Both the position numbers and the translations under genes were made by a program. Below the pieces are notes generated by a model. The model was not told the origin of the DNA, searched no databases, and saw nothing but the letters and a program-made list of their open reading frames with translations. Source: PMG-095 sp037200885 (GTDB lineage: Bacteria; Myxococcota_A; Polyangia; Polyangiales; Polyangiaceae). From it: a DNA stretch of 64,000 bases. Positions 1-7,412 of this stretch are shown in pieces; positions within the stretch are counted from its first letter, which is position 1, and the number at the start of each line of letters is the position of its first letter. The stretch spans positions 1,798,001-1,862,000 of the forward strand of contig JBBCIN010000003.1 of NCBI GenBank assembly GCA_037200885.1. Reading direction: 5' to 3'.

Positions 1-23
1 AGGAAGCGGAGTCAAAGTACCGA

Positions 24-260
24 ATGGACGCCGTTCAGTACGGCTCCGCCATACGAAGAGTCCGCGAATCTCGTGGCCTACGACAGGGAGACATTGCGGG
101 CCTCAGCGAACGGGAGGTACGTCGCGTCGAGAAGGGCGGTGTACTACCTCACTCCGATACATTGCGGAAGCTAGCCGACGCACACGGCTGGCCCGTGTCC
201 GAGTACATGGCAAAGCTCGCAACGGAATCCAAGGCACGTCCCGGAATTCGACCGAAGTGA
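24..260 (+). CDS. small XRE-family helix-turn-helix protein
   Basis: This 78-residue protein has the layout of a lambda-Cro/XRE domain. An arginine-rich first helix (residues 8-17) leads to RQGDIAGLSEREVRRVEKG, the usual turn and recognition helix, and then to SDTLRKLADAHGWPVSEYM, which closes the five-helix bundle. It probably binds an operator as a dimer. An HTH gene and a ParB-like gene lie just downstream, so it may regulate this accessory block (inference). No ligand or enzyme domain is visible. The ATG at 24 is the first in-frame start inside the window; the true start could lie upstream of the edge. Confidence 0.7.
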   Translation: MDAVQYGSAIRRVRESRGLRQGDIAGLSEREVRRVEKGGVLPHSDTLRKLADAHGWPVSEYMAKLATESKARPGIRPK

Positions 261-296
261 ACTCGCAATAGAACGTCAGCGTTGCGAGCTCGGTTG

Positions 297-776
297 TCAG
301 GGATCGTCATCTGGCAGGACATCGTCATCGACGAGCCTCTGCCAGCGGGACCGCGGTTCCCGCTTCTCCAGCTCGCCCACGTCTGGTGCCTCTGCCGATA
401 CTATCCATCGGTCAACAACTGCTGCTAAGCGCGACGGCACCTTCTTGGCGCCGCCCTCCCATAGCGCCAGTGTCGAACGCGGCACCCCTAGGATACTTGC
501 GAGTTCCGCTTGCGTGAGGGCCCTTTTGTCTCGCTCAGCTCGAAGGCGCGCTCCCGAGACCGTTACGGGGGCCCTCGTCTGCACCGCAGCGATCAACTTC
601 CCATCCGAGTTCAGCGCGCCATCGACCACCAGCCGTTGAAGGACGATGGCGCGAGCGGCTTCGTGTCCGCCGATTCGTTCATCCGGAAATTTCGTTCTCG
701 CCCATGCGACCAAAGCGCGTTGCTCTGCCGCAGTTAGCAAGAACGAGATTTGTTTTTGTGATCTTGATCGCTCCAT
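297..776 (-). CDS. HTH (XRE-type) transcriptional regulator
   Basis: A 159-residue protein. Residues about 77-118 form a Cro/C1-type HTH (LRAERDKRALTQAELASILG, then STLALWEGGAKKVPSR). The first 70 residues are basic and helical with no recognised fold, and the C-terminus is acidic. The tryptophan and glycine of the ALWEGG turn are typical of antitoxin or phage-type repressors that see DNA through the HTH alone. It is transcribed divergently from the ParB-like gene, with a 31-base gap that holds an inverted repeat, so it may repress itself and that operon (inference). Confidence 0.7.
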   Translation of the reverse strand: MERSRSQKQISFLLTAAEQRALVAWARTKFPDERIGGHEAARAIVLQRLVVDGALNSDGKLIAAVQTRAPVTVSGARLRAERDKRALTQAELASILGVPRSTLALWEGGAKKVPSRLAAVVDRWIVSAEAPDVGELEKREPRSRWQRLVDDDVLPDDDP

Positions 777-783
777 GCGCAGT

Positions 784-808
784 TGTTACTCTACTGACGA
801 AGGTAACA
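784..808. promoter_or_regulatory. small inverted repeat between divergent HTH and ParB genes
   Basis: TGTTAC at 784-789 is repeated as its reverse complement GTAACA at 803-808, with 13 bases between. It fills most of the 31-base gap between the divergent HTH gene and the ParB-like gene, and its right arm touches the ParB start codon. Position and symmetry suit an operator for the divergent HTH protein. A six-base arm can arise by chance, so this is a weak call. Confidence 0.3.
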
Positions 809-2175
809 TGTTCGACGCGAAGAGCAAGGACGGACTAGCATTAGGCGCTCGCTGGGTTTTTACGCCCGGTGCGAAGCCCCTCGTTGAAACCACGACCTCC
901 GACGCAGCGGCTCGGGATTTAGGCGCAGGGGGCGAAACGGTCCGGGCCGTTCCGCTGGCGCTGATCGAGATCCCGAGCGAGCGGCGGTTGCGGGCGAATC
1001 ATCAGTTGATTGAAGACCTTTGCCGATCGATCGAACGTCGTGGCCTGCTGAGCCCGGTTCGAGTGCAGCCGCTTAATGAGGATGGCAAGTACAAGGCGCT
1101 CGTCGGCGTTTATAGGATGCTTGCACACGAAAAGCTGGGTAGGGCAGCGATTTCCGCGATCGTGACCTACGGCGATCCCGTCGACCTCGAACTCGACGAA
1201 ATCGAGGAGAATCTCGTCAGACGCGAATTGTGCGTCGTCGAACGTGCCGCGATGCTCCACCGGCAGAAGCAACTCTATCTTCTGCGTCATCCGCAGACGA
1301 AGCGCGGAACTGCCGGCGGGTTGGCGCGGCAAGGGCAGCAACCGACAACCGTGTCGTTTGCTGCAGCGGCAACGAGCATGGGGTCGAAGCGGTTGGCGGA
1401 GCGCCTCCTCCAGATCGGCGCGGCGCTTCCAGCTGAATTGGTGACGAGATTGAGCGAAACGCCAATAGCTAATAATCAAGCCCAGTTGCTACAACTGGCA
1501 AGAATGCCCGCCGACGTGCGAGCCGAAGCAGCGGTACTTATCGCAGATGGCGCTGCTCGGACCGTCGACGAAGCGAAGCGCGCAGCGAGCGGTGCATCGG
1601 AGGCACGACCCGCGCCCCGAATGAAAGAGGCTCGCGTTCTTCTGATCGCCGGCAAAAATGGCTATTCGGGAATAGCGTCACTATTGGGCCACAACATAGA
1701 AGTATTTGTGTCGCGCGAATTCTTGCACGTGGACTTGGAAGATCGGGGGTCAACGGCACCGATAATCGTCAGGACGGAAGACGACGAGCTACTACGGCTT
1801 GAGGACTTCGAGAGCGTTGTGAAGGCAGTGTTGGCAGAATTGCCTGCCGAAGCAGCGAATGATGTGACAACTAAGAACTTCAGGGTTCATATCTTGCCGT
1901 TATCAGGCGTTGCGAGCGGCGAGCTGGTTATCCGGTCTCCGGACGCCGCCGATATTCAGGTGAATATGAACTGGTTCACCCCCAACTGCGAGCCCGGTGC
2001 GCTTTACGAGCTAACTGCGCATTCGGATAATGTTCGCCAAATTGGGGTTTCCGGAAAGCCCACACGAGGCGCATTCAAAATTGCGCTGCGTCGATTTCTC
2101 GGCCATCGAGTGTTCCGGACCACGCATGGCCATGTGGTTGCGAATGCTATCCTCCTACACCGGCAAAAGCGATGA
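808..2175 (+). CDS. ParB/Spo0J-like nuclease-domain protein
   Basis: The ATG at 808 follows an AAGG motif and avoids overlap with the divergent HTH gene; an open frame reaches back to 646 but would run into that gene. The 455-residue product has a ParB-type domain at about residues 45-150: an IEIPSERRLR entry, a paired helix with SIERRGLLSPVRVQP, the GVYRMLAHEKLG box (compare G-x-R-R in ParB) and an ENLVRRELCVVERA helix. A helical middle follows, and the last 150 residues are unassigned. Its stop overlaps the start of the MCM-like gene (ATGA), implying translational coupling and probably a shared complex. In ParB families this fold binds CTP or acts as a nuclease; which applies here cannot be read. 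Confidence 0.75.
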   Translation: MFDAKSKDGLALGARWVFTPGAKPLVETTTSDAAARDLGAGGETVRAVPLALIEIPSERRLRANHQLIEDLCRSIERRGLLSPVRVQPLNEDGKYKALVGVYRMLAHEKLGRAAISAIVTYGDPVDLELDEIEENLVRRELCVVERAAMLHRQKQLYLLRHPQTKRGTAGGLARQGQQPTTVSFAAAATSMGSKRLAERLLQIGAALPAELVTRLSETPIANNQAQLLQLARMPADVRAEAAVLIADGAARTVDEAKRAASGASEARPAPRMKEARVLLIAGKNGYSGIASLLGHNIEVFVSREFLHVDLEDRGSTAPIIVRTEDDELLRLEDFESVVKAVLAELPAEAANDVTTKNFRVHILPLSGVASGELVIRSPDAADIQVNMNWFTPNCEPGALYELTAHSDNVRQIGVSGKPTRGAFKIALRRFLGHRVFRTTHGHVVANAILLHRQKR

Positions 2176-3989
2176 CCAAGCTCGACGATTTTCTTAAGCA
2201 AGTCTTCGCGTTCCTGCTTCGCAAACTTGGAGAGCAGGTAGATCGCGAGACCGCCCTTCGCGTAGCACGTCGTGTGCTGGAAGATATGCATCTCGGGACG
2301 CGCGAGACGTCCTGGGCCAGCGCTCGACCCGTCACAATTCGCACTGCCAAGCGACGGGAATTGATGGGCGCCGCAATTCGGATTTCGGGCCACGTCGCCC
2401 AGCTGCACGACCCGGAGGTGATTTCAGTTCCCGAGGCGGATGGCACGTGGACTGACGCGGAGACGACGTGCGTCGAAATCGAGGATCATGCTGGAGGTCG
2501 CGTGTGGGCCTTGGACGTGATGGGCCCAGGCCTGATCGACGCGATTCAGCAGATACATGAACAGCACGCCGTAGCGGAATTCCTGGGGGTTATGCTGCTC
2601 CTACCCGCACGGATAAGCTCCAGGCGGCCTGAGACCGTTTCTGGCGACAACCGTCGTGAGTTCGTGTTCCAGGTGCTCGGGGTTCGCCCGTCGGAAAGTG
2701 CATTCGATTTGCTTGGGGCCAGTCAAGAGGAACGCGAGCAAGCGTCGGAGCTTCTCGATAGCCTCCAGCGGTCATCTGTTTCGCCGCGAGATCACCTAGT
2801 CGCTCGCGCAGTCGAGGGCCTCGGGATTGTAGGCCTCGAAGAGCTTCATGTGCTCCGGGCGACGATCGACTTTGCGGTCTTGCAAGCGCTCGGTACTGGT
2901 CGCGTGGGTAATTCTCCGGCGAACCTCCACGGTCTAATCATCGGGCCCCCTGGCCACGGCAAGAAGTTGCCTCTGCTTGCCGCGCAGGCGTTGAACCCAA
3001 CTGCGGAGGTACTGTCGTCATCGAAATGTACGCCTGCCGGGCTCGTCGGTGCCTCCTACCGAACGGACGCGGGGTGGCGGTCCACACCAGGGGCCATCCC
3101 TCGAAGCGCCCATGGGGTGCTCCTGATGCAGGACGCTCACGGCTGGGCTCACAACGATACTCGGCGGATGGCGCCGATTCTGCAATCCGTCATGGAAGAT
3201 GGAACAGTGCACGACTCGGTCGCCGGCGGGCGCTCATGGTTGGCGCCAGTCGCCACCCTGATCGACCTGAACCGGACCGTCCATATTGATCCGCGCTCCA
3301 GTGCACCGGAGGCGGCGTTGCTCCGCGTGTTGCCCCTACTCAGCCGCATGGACGCCATCTTCGAAATACCTGCTGATGTCGAGCGCGCGTGGGGCATGGC
3401 TGCACGTACCTACGATGGATTGTCCAACGGAAGTGCCCCACCGCTTCAGCTGCCTTGGGTACGGCAGGCGCGACTTCTTGTGGCGGAACTCCGTCACACA
3501 ATCCCCAGCGTGTCGACCGAGAGCGTCCGTTCGCTCATGCGAGCTGCTCACACCCAGCTTTTCGAGAGGAACCGTTCGCTGTTGATGGGTTCACCGACCG
3601 AGGCGACGGCGCTACCGATGCGCTTTGCGGTGAGCTTCGCGCGCCTCGTCTCGGCATCAGCCCGAGCCGACGGACGTTCAGAGGCTCAACCTCAAGACGT
3701 TGACGTCGCGCTCCAATTCCTATCCAGCAAGCTCGAATTCATGAAGCTGCACGGGCTCAACCGGTCGGAGCAACCTGCCAATTTTAGGCAGAAGCGCGAA
3801 GACTTCGTTCGCCGACATGCAGGTACCGTGATTGATCCGAGCGATATGGCCACGAAGTACGAACATGAAACTGGTGAGGCCGTCAGCGAGAAAACGATCC
3901 GACGAGACCTCGCTCAGCTCGGCGCCAGCCGCGTAGGCAAGAGCGCTTACTTGCTGCCTGACGCTGGTACCGAGCCAACCGGAAGCTAA
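2172..3989 (+). CDS. MCM-like AAA+ ATPase with altered Walker residues
   Basis: This 605-residue protein follows the order of an MCM helicase core. It has a Walker A-like GPPGHGKK (258-265), a lead-in SSSKCTPAGLVGASYR, then GAIPRSAHGVLLMQDAHG (Walker B, 317-324), LQSVMEDGTVH, the arginine-finger-like LLSRMDAIFEIP (389-400), and a C-terminal lid with ARADGRSEAQPQDVDVAL, as in the MCM sensor-2 region. A helical tail near 540-600 resembles a winged helix. Two key residues differ from active MCMs: the residue after the P-loop lysine is lysine, not Ser/Thr, and the Walker B glutamate is alanine. It may therefore be non-catalytic. It is coupled to the ParB-like gene. Other AAA+ families are possible, but the SRMD and DVDVAL boxes favour MCM. 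Confidence 0.65.
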   Translation: MTKLDDFLKQVFAFLLRKLGEQVDRETALRVARRVLEDMHLGTRETSWASARPVTIRTAKRRELMGAAIRISGHVAQLHDPEVISVPEADGTWTDAETTCVEIEDHAGGRVWALDVMGPGLIDAIQQIHEQHAVAEFLGVMLLLPARISSRRPETVSGDNRREFVFQVLGVRPSESAFDLLGASQEEREQASELLDSLQRSSVSPRDHLVARAVEGLGIVGLEELHVLRATIDFAVLQALGTGRVGNSPANLHGLIIGPPGHGKKLPLLAAQALNPTAEVLSSSKCTPAGLVGASYRTDAGWRSTPGAIPRSAHGVLLMQDAHGWAHNDTRRMAPILQSVMEDGTVHDSVAGGRSWLAPVATLIDLNRTVHIDPRSSAPEAALLRVLPLLSRMDAIFEIPADVERAWGMAARTYDGLSNGSAPPLQLPWVRQARLLVAELRHTIPSVSTESVRSLMRAAHTQLFERNRSLLMGSPTEATALPMRFAVSFARLVSASARADGRSEAQPQDVDVALQFLSSKLEFMKLHGLNRSEQPANFRQKREDFVRRHAGTVIDPSDMATKYEHETGEAVSEKTIRRDLAQLGASRVGKSAYLLPDAGTEPTGS

Positions 3990-4004
3990 CCATCGGTTCC
4001 CGCT

Positions 4005-4060
4005 TGTCCCGATGTCCCGTTGTCCGACAATAATTGGGACATCGAGACAACAGGACATCG
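4005..4060. repeat. inverted repeat of TGTCC units between convergent operons
   Basis: CGATGTCCCGTTGTC at 4010-4024 is matched on the other strand at 4046-4060 with one difference (14 of 15). Within the left arm TGTCC recurs every 8 bases (4005, 4013, 4021), and the right arm carries GGACA at 4037 and 4053 with a degenerate copy between. The structure sits between the stop of the MCM-like gene and the stop of an opposing gene. It may be a bidirectional terminator, although there is no T run, or a binding site for one of the two ParB-like proteins (inference). Confidence 0.55.
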
Positions 4061-4063
4061 ACC

Positions 4064-4567
4064 CTAGGGGGATCCCCACGATGGCAGCTCGTCTGGAAGA
4101 CGCCGGCCTAGCTCATCAACGAACCGTTCAGCGGTCGCGTCATCGAACAAGTCGCGGACGGCTTCCACAACTTCCGCGCGGAGAGCTCCAAGCACTCTTT
4201 CCAATCGCTCGGGTGACGGTTGCCCGGGGCTGGCTTTGTGGATCGCAACCGTGACCGAAGCGACCTCCGATAGGGCGGCGATTCTCCGGGACGAAATTCG
4301 CGCTGCTTCTCGACTCGCTGGAACGGCGTGTAGCCTTTGCCAAAGGAGGGACGCCGCCTCAACGGCGATGGAATCTCGAACTTCATAAAGGGCCTCGACG
4401 GATGACGTCGCTGTGGACGCCCTCACGACGGTATCCGAGCCCGTGAACTCCTCGAGCGCTGCGTTGTATAGCCGGGTCACGGCCTCCCTCCGCGCGTTAG
4501 GCCGACGCGCAGGCGTACGAACACGGCCAGGGCCGCGTTGGTCGTCGAGATCGATGATTTTCCCCAT
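4064..4567 (-). CDS. hypothetical helical protein downstream of ParB-like gene
   Basis: A 167-residue product from the ATG at 4567; a TTG six codons upstream (4585) is an alternative start. The N-terminus is very basic (residues 8-26, arginine and proline rich), suggesting nucleic-acid contact. The rest is amphipathic helix with no recognised motif. It lies about 100 bases downstream of the second ParB-like gene on the same strand, so the two are probably one operon. Its 3' end faces the MCM-like gene across an inverted repeat. No function can be assigned. Confidence 0.6.
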   Translation of the reverse strand: MGKIIDLDDQRGPGRVRTPARRPNARREAVTRLYNAALEEFTGSDTVVRASTATSSVEALYEVRDSIAVEAASLLWQRLHAVPASREAARISSRRIAALSEVASVTVAIHKASPGQPSPERLERVLGALRAEVVEAVRDLFDDATAERFVDELGRRLPDELPSWGSP

Positions 4568-4671
4568 GTAGAGGTGTTTCCACAAGAAGATCTGCGGCTT
4601 CGAAATATTTGCGGCGATCTCAGGCTCTCCGCCGACCGGGTTGTACCGTTCGGGTTTTCGGGACCAACAGG

Positions 4672-5697
4672 CTACTCGGCGTCGAAGTCCCGGTTGCCTT
4701 CTTCAGCCGTGTCTCCGTCCTCGAAAGCAGTCAGCATTCCAGCCAACGTATCAATCAACTGCCCCAACGCTTCACGACGTTCGAAGTCGTCCGCGCAGCA
4801 TTCCAGAAATGCCTCGGCTTGCTGGACGACGTCATTGATTGTAACGCCGGAATTGCCGAGTAGCGCATCTCCGAGAACAAGGTCCGCATCGTGTTCTTCG
4901 CCCGACTCGCCGTCGCCGTGCTCGTTCTGAGGTCCATCCTCCTCCGGCCCGGCAACATCGTGCTGGTGGTGGTGTAGCCCGACAGCGGCGTCGCCTTCCA
5001 CGACGTCGTTGTCAGTTTGGCGGCGCGGTCGAACTTTCGACGCAGGCCTCGGAGCGTCATTGTTGCCGTCGCGCGCAATATCCGTCACCGCCGCGGATAG
5101 TTCGGGCTCGGCATTGCGGCTCACGACCGCGGTCCCGATGAGCAGCTTGCCGAATTCGGTGGCTACGCTGCCACCGTCGGGAAAAGCCTCCACGAGCTGG
5201 TCAGCCCTCGAAGTGGCAACGTTGCCAACTTCGGAGCCCGTCCTATCATGTCCAAGCACCATCCGAGCGCGAAGCAATCCCACAAAAGTATGGGAAACCC
5301 CACAATGGCGGGCCACCTCGCGGTCCGACCAATCGCTTCCCTTGTCGGTGCCCAACACCAGGAGGACAGCGGTACGCTTGGCCGTGCGGTTCCTTCTCAG
5401 CCCGACACGGATATCGCAATTGGCGACGAACAACTTTGCCTGCTCCAAGGTCCCCGTCAGGAGGACGACCTTAATTTCTGACGCACCCGCAAGCTCATGG
5501 GCTCGAAAGCGGTGCCAACCATCCGCGAGAAGGTAGCGCCCTTCGACATCCCAAACCATCGCGGGCGGCAGCGTCTCTAGGTGTTCGGCGTACTCCTCGG
5601 CGACCGCTTCGTCCACAGGGCGGACCTGGAGGACGGAATCGCGGACGACATCGGTCAGGAGCAGTTGGGTCGGTACATTGTTTTTTTTGCTCAACAT
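4672..5697 (-). CDS. second ParB-like domain protein
   Basis: A 341-residue protein. Residues about 10-105 match a ParB/Srx-type domain: VRPVDEAVAEEYAEHLETLP, then YLLADGWHRFRAHELAG, which is the DGxHR core box seen in ParB-like nucleases, then the conserved NxDxRxGLxR stretch (NCDIRVGLRRNRTAKR). A helix-turn-helix follows near 120-150 (SDREVARHCGVSHTFVGLLRAR). The C-terminal half is acidic and low in complexity. The architecture resembles plasmid-type transcriptional regulators built on ParB domains. It is divergent from the plus-strand operon starting at 5784 and may control it or bind the inverted repeat near 4035 (inference). Confidence 0.75.
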   Translation of the reverse strand: MLSKKNNVPTQLLLTDVVRDSVLQVRPVDEAVAEEYAEHLETLPPAMVWDVEGRYLLADGWHRFRAHELAGASEIKVVLLTGTLEQAKLFVANCDIRVGLRRNRTAKRTAVLLVLGTDKGSDWSDREVARHCGVSHTFVGLLRARMVLGHDRTGSEVGNVATSRADQLVEAFPDGGSVATEFGKLLIGTAVVSRNAEPELSAAVTDIARDGNNDAPRPASKVRPRRQTDNDVVEGDAAVGLHHHQHDVAGPEEDGPQNEHGDGESGEEHDADLVLGDALLGNSGVTINDVVQQAEAFLECCADDFERREALGQLIDTLAGMLTAFEDGDTAEEGNRDFDAE

Positions 5698-5783
5698 ACC
5701 GATCTAGAAAATATAAGTAGATTATTGAGCCTCCATTTTTAATAGTTCACTTGTTCGCAGGCCCCAATCAAAGGAGTCAGCGA
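5698..5783. promoter_or_regulatory. A+T-rich divergent promoter region
   Basis: This 86-base gap separates the minus-strand ParB-like gene from the plus-strand operon and is strikingly A+T rich against its surroundings, with runs such as AAAATATAAGTAGATTATT (5708-5726). It contains TATATT-like boxes on the minus strand and an AAGGAG ribosome site (5771-5776) in front of the next gene. It most likely carries the two promoters. An A+T-rich patch beside ParB-like and MCM-like genes could also be a replication or partition site, but no clear iterons are visible. Confidence 0.4.
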
Positions 5784-6008
5784 ATGCAAACGCATAGTGT
5801 CGGTCTGTCGCCGTCGGAGGCAGCATCTTTGGGAGATTTGGCAAGCCAGTTTCCCGGTGTCAGCCTCCATCTCATCCATCTGTCGGTTCTTCGGATCGGC
5901 ATACGAACTGCTCTTCACGACCGAGCGGCCGTAGAAGCCGAGCTGGCTCGTATTCAAAGTGAACGTCGAGCTCGACGCCAGGGCTCGCGCCAGGAGGGGG
6001 CGCGGTGA
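5784..6008 (+). CDS. small hypothetical protein, first gene of MTase-RT operon
   Basis: The ATG at 5784 has AAGGAG eight bases upstream and is preferred over an earlier in-frame ATG. The 74-residue product has a predicted helical core (LSPSEAASLGDLASQFPG, then LSVLRIGIRTAL) and a basic tail with alternating Arg and Ala. The first part resembles a small ribbon-helix-helix or helix-hairpin DNA-binding protein, but the match is too weak to name. Its stop overlaps the GTG start of the next gene by four bases (GTGA), so it heads a coupled operon. Confidence 0.6.
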   Translation: MQTHSVGLSPSEAASLGDLASQFPGVSLHLIHLSVLRIGIRTALHDRAAVEAELARIQSERRARRQGSRQEGAR

Positions 6009-6289
6009 GCCGCACCTTCGTCATCGAAGCGGACGGCAACGTCCGCGATTCAAATGACAAGCTAGTTCGCGAAGAACACCAGGAAGTTCTGGTCCCAAGC
6101 ATTGAGGCCGTTCCGCAGGCTGTCCTCGAGGTCGTCCAGTCCCATTGGCCCGAGGCGGCCGCGAGCGACATCAGCTGGGCTTCCGACCCGTTGAAGTGGG
6201 TCGGTGCCGACAAGCTTTATTGGTCGACCTGTGCCGAGATTGACGGACTCGTGAGGTCCGCGCAACCGGGCGAGGCAAGCGATGGATGA
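6005..6289 (+). CDS. small hypothetical protein
   Basis: A 94-residue acidic protein starting with GTG and overlapping the preceding stop by four bases; its own stop overlaps the methyltransferase-like start by eight bases. It shows alternating beta and helix pattern (FVIEADGNVRDSND, then SIEAVPQAVLEVVQSHWPE) and a tryptophan-rich C-terminal half. No family is recognised. The unbroken coupling to its neighbours suggests a partner or regulatory subunit for the methyltransferase or reverse transcriptase (inference). Confidence 0.6.
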   Translation: MSRTFVIEADGNVRDSNDKLVREEHQEVLVPSIEAVPQAVLEVVQSHWPEAAASDISWASDPLKWVGADKLYWSTCAEIDGLVRSAQPGEASDG

Positions 6290-7412
6290 TTTCGACGATC
6301 TGCTCGCGGCAATCGAAGTCGAGCTGTGCTCTGAAGTTAGCGACGAGGAGCATGCCGTCGACTCCGCCATTCCCGCCGAACTGGTGGCCTACGTCCGATC
6401 GATTTGCCGGAAAGAGTGGGTTGCCAAAGAGGTGCTCGAAAGAGCCGTCGCGCACGTGCTGAGACGGATCCGCCACGACTCGCCCGCGGCTCGCCACGCC
6501 CGTTGGATCAAGCGTTGGCACCCCGCCGAGCAAGCGCGAACCAAAGGGTTGCTGGGCCGCCTGCGAGACGACGTTTTGGCCATCAACCACGTCGGAGAGG
6601 TGTCGGAGCACACGAGGTTTACGACTGCGCCAGCATTTTTGGCAGGATCGAAACCCGACAAGGCTGGTCGTCTGGTCGTAGACGACCCCCAAATGGTCAC
6701 CCCATCGATCGGCATCACGTCCTACTTGGAGCACACGCCCCCTAGGGTGTTGGCGTGGGTTCGACAGACCTGGGTTCGAGAGCGCATTGGAGAACTACCA
6801 GATGGGGTCTCCCTTAACGAAACCCTCGAACCACGAATTTGGGACCTGACGGCCGGTAGTGGCACCGGGGCGGACTACTTTGGTGGCATCTATGGTTCAG
6901 CCATCGTCTCGTCCGACATCATCATCGGCCCCGAGGGTGTGCAGCTCGCTGACTGCCGCGACGTGGGCTTACTGGTCGAACATAGAGGGGCTGGCCGGCA
7001 CGCTGTGGTGAAGCCAGGAAACGTCGTCCGGAAGCCGGACCTGATCCTTTTCGATCCGCCCAGCAGAGGTCGACGCACCCACTCAGAGCTATATCAGGGA
7101 AGCCGCCCACGACTCGATCTTGCGCTGCTGAGGCGGGAGGAATGGTTGATCGCCATTGCGTTTACGGTCGCCGAGGCCGTCCGTCATCTCGCACCGGGTG
7201 GATTCTTAAGTGTTCTTCTGCGGTGTGGGAGCCGGAACCAAGGACAAGTCGTAGAAGACCCGGCAGCGCTCGAAGACCTGAAGCTGATCTTGAGCGGCCG
7301 AGTTCGGATCACTCACGAAATGCCGATCGTATTCGGGAAGCGACGAAGTCAGGTCAGCCTAGGACAGGCGCGAGTGCCGGCCGTCCACCTCCGTATTGAG
7401 GCACCACGATGA
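6282..7412 (+). CDS. DNA-methyltransferase-like Rossmann protein
   Basis: A 376-residue protein. WDLTAGSGTGADYF (about 188-201) is a class I SAM-binding motif I, SDIII further on fits the acidic residue of motif II, and LILFDPPSRGR (about 250-260) corresponds to the catalytic motif IV of amino-DNA methyltransferases, normally DPPY, here DPPS. The closing APGGFLSVLLRCGS strand fits the later Rossmann strands. The first 130 residues are helical and may recognise a target. The altered motif IV makes the substrate uncertain: DNA, RNA or a loss of activity are all possible. It overlaps the reverse transcriptase start by four bases. Confidence 0.65.
   Translation: MDDFDDLLAAIEVELCSEVSDEEHAVDSAIPAELVAYVRSICRKEWVAKEVLERAVAHVLRRIRHDSPAARHARWIKRWHPAEQARTKGLLGRLRDDVLAINHVGEVSEHTRFTTAPAFLAGSKPDKAGRLVVDDPQMVTPSIGITSYLEHTPPRVLAWVRQTWVRERIGELPDGVSLNETLEPRIWDLTAGSGTGADYFGGIYGSAIVSSDIIIGPEGVQLADCRDVGLLVEHRGAGRHAVVKPGNVVRKPDLILFDPPSRGRRTHSELYQGSRPRLDLALLRREEWLIAIAFTVAEAVRHLAPGGFLSVLLRCGSRNQGQVVEDPAALEDLKLILSGRVRITHEMPIVFGKRRSQVSLGQARVPAVHLRIEAPR

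Noticed and set aside
646..807. Longer N-terminus for the first ParB-like gene
   Set aside because: It would overlap the divergent HTH gene, shows poor codon bias and ignores the ATG at 808 with an AAGG site.
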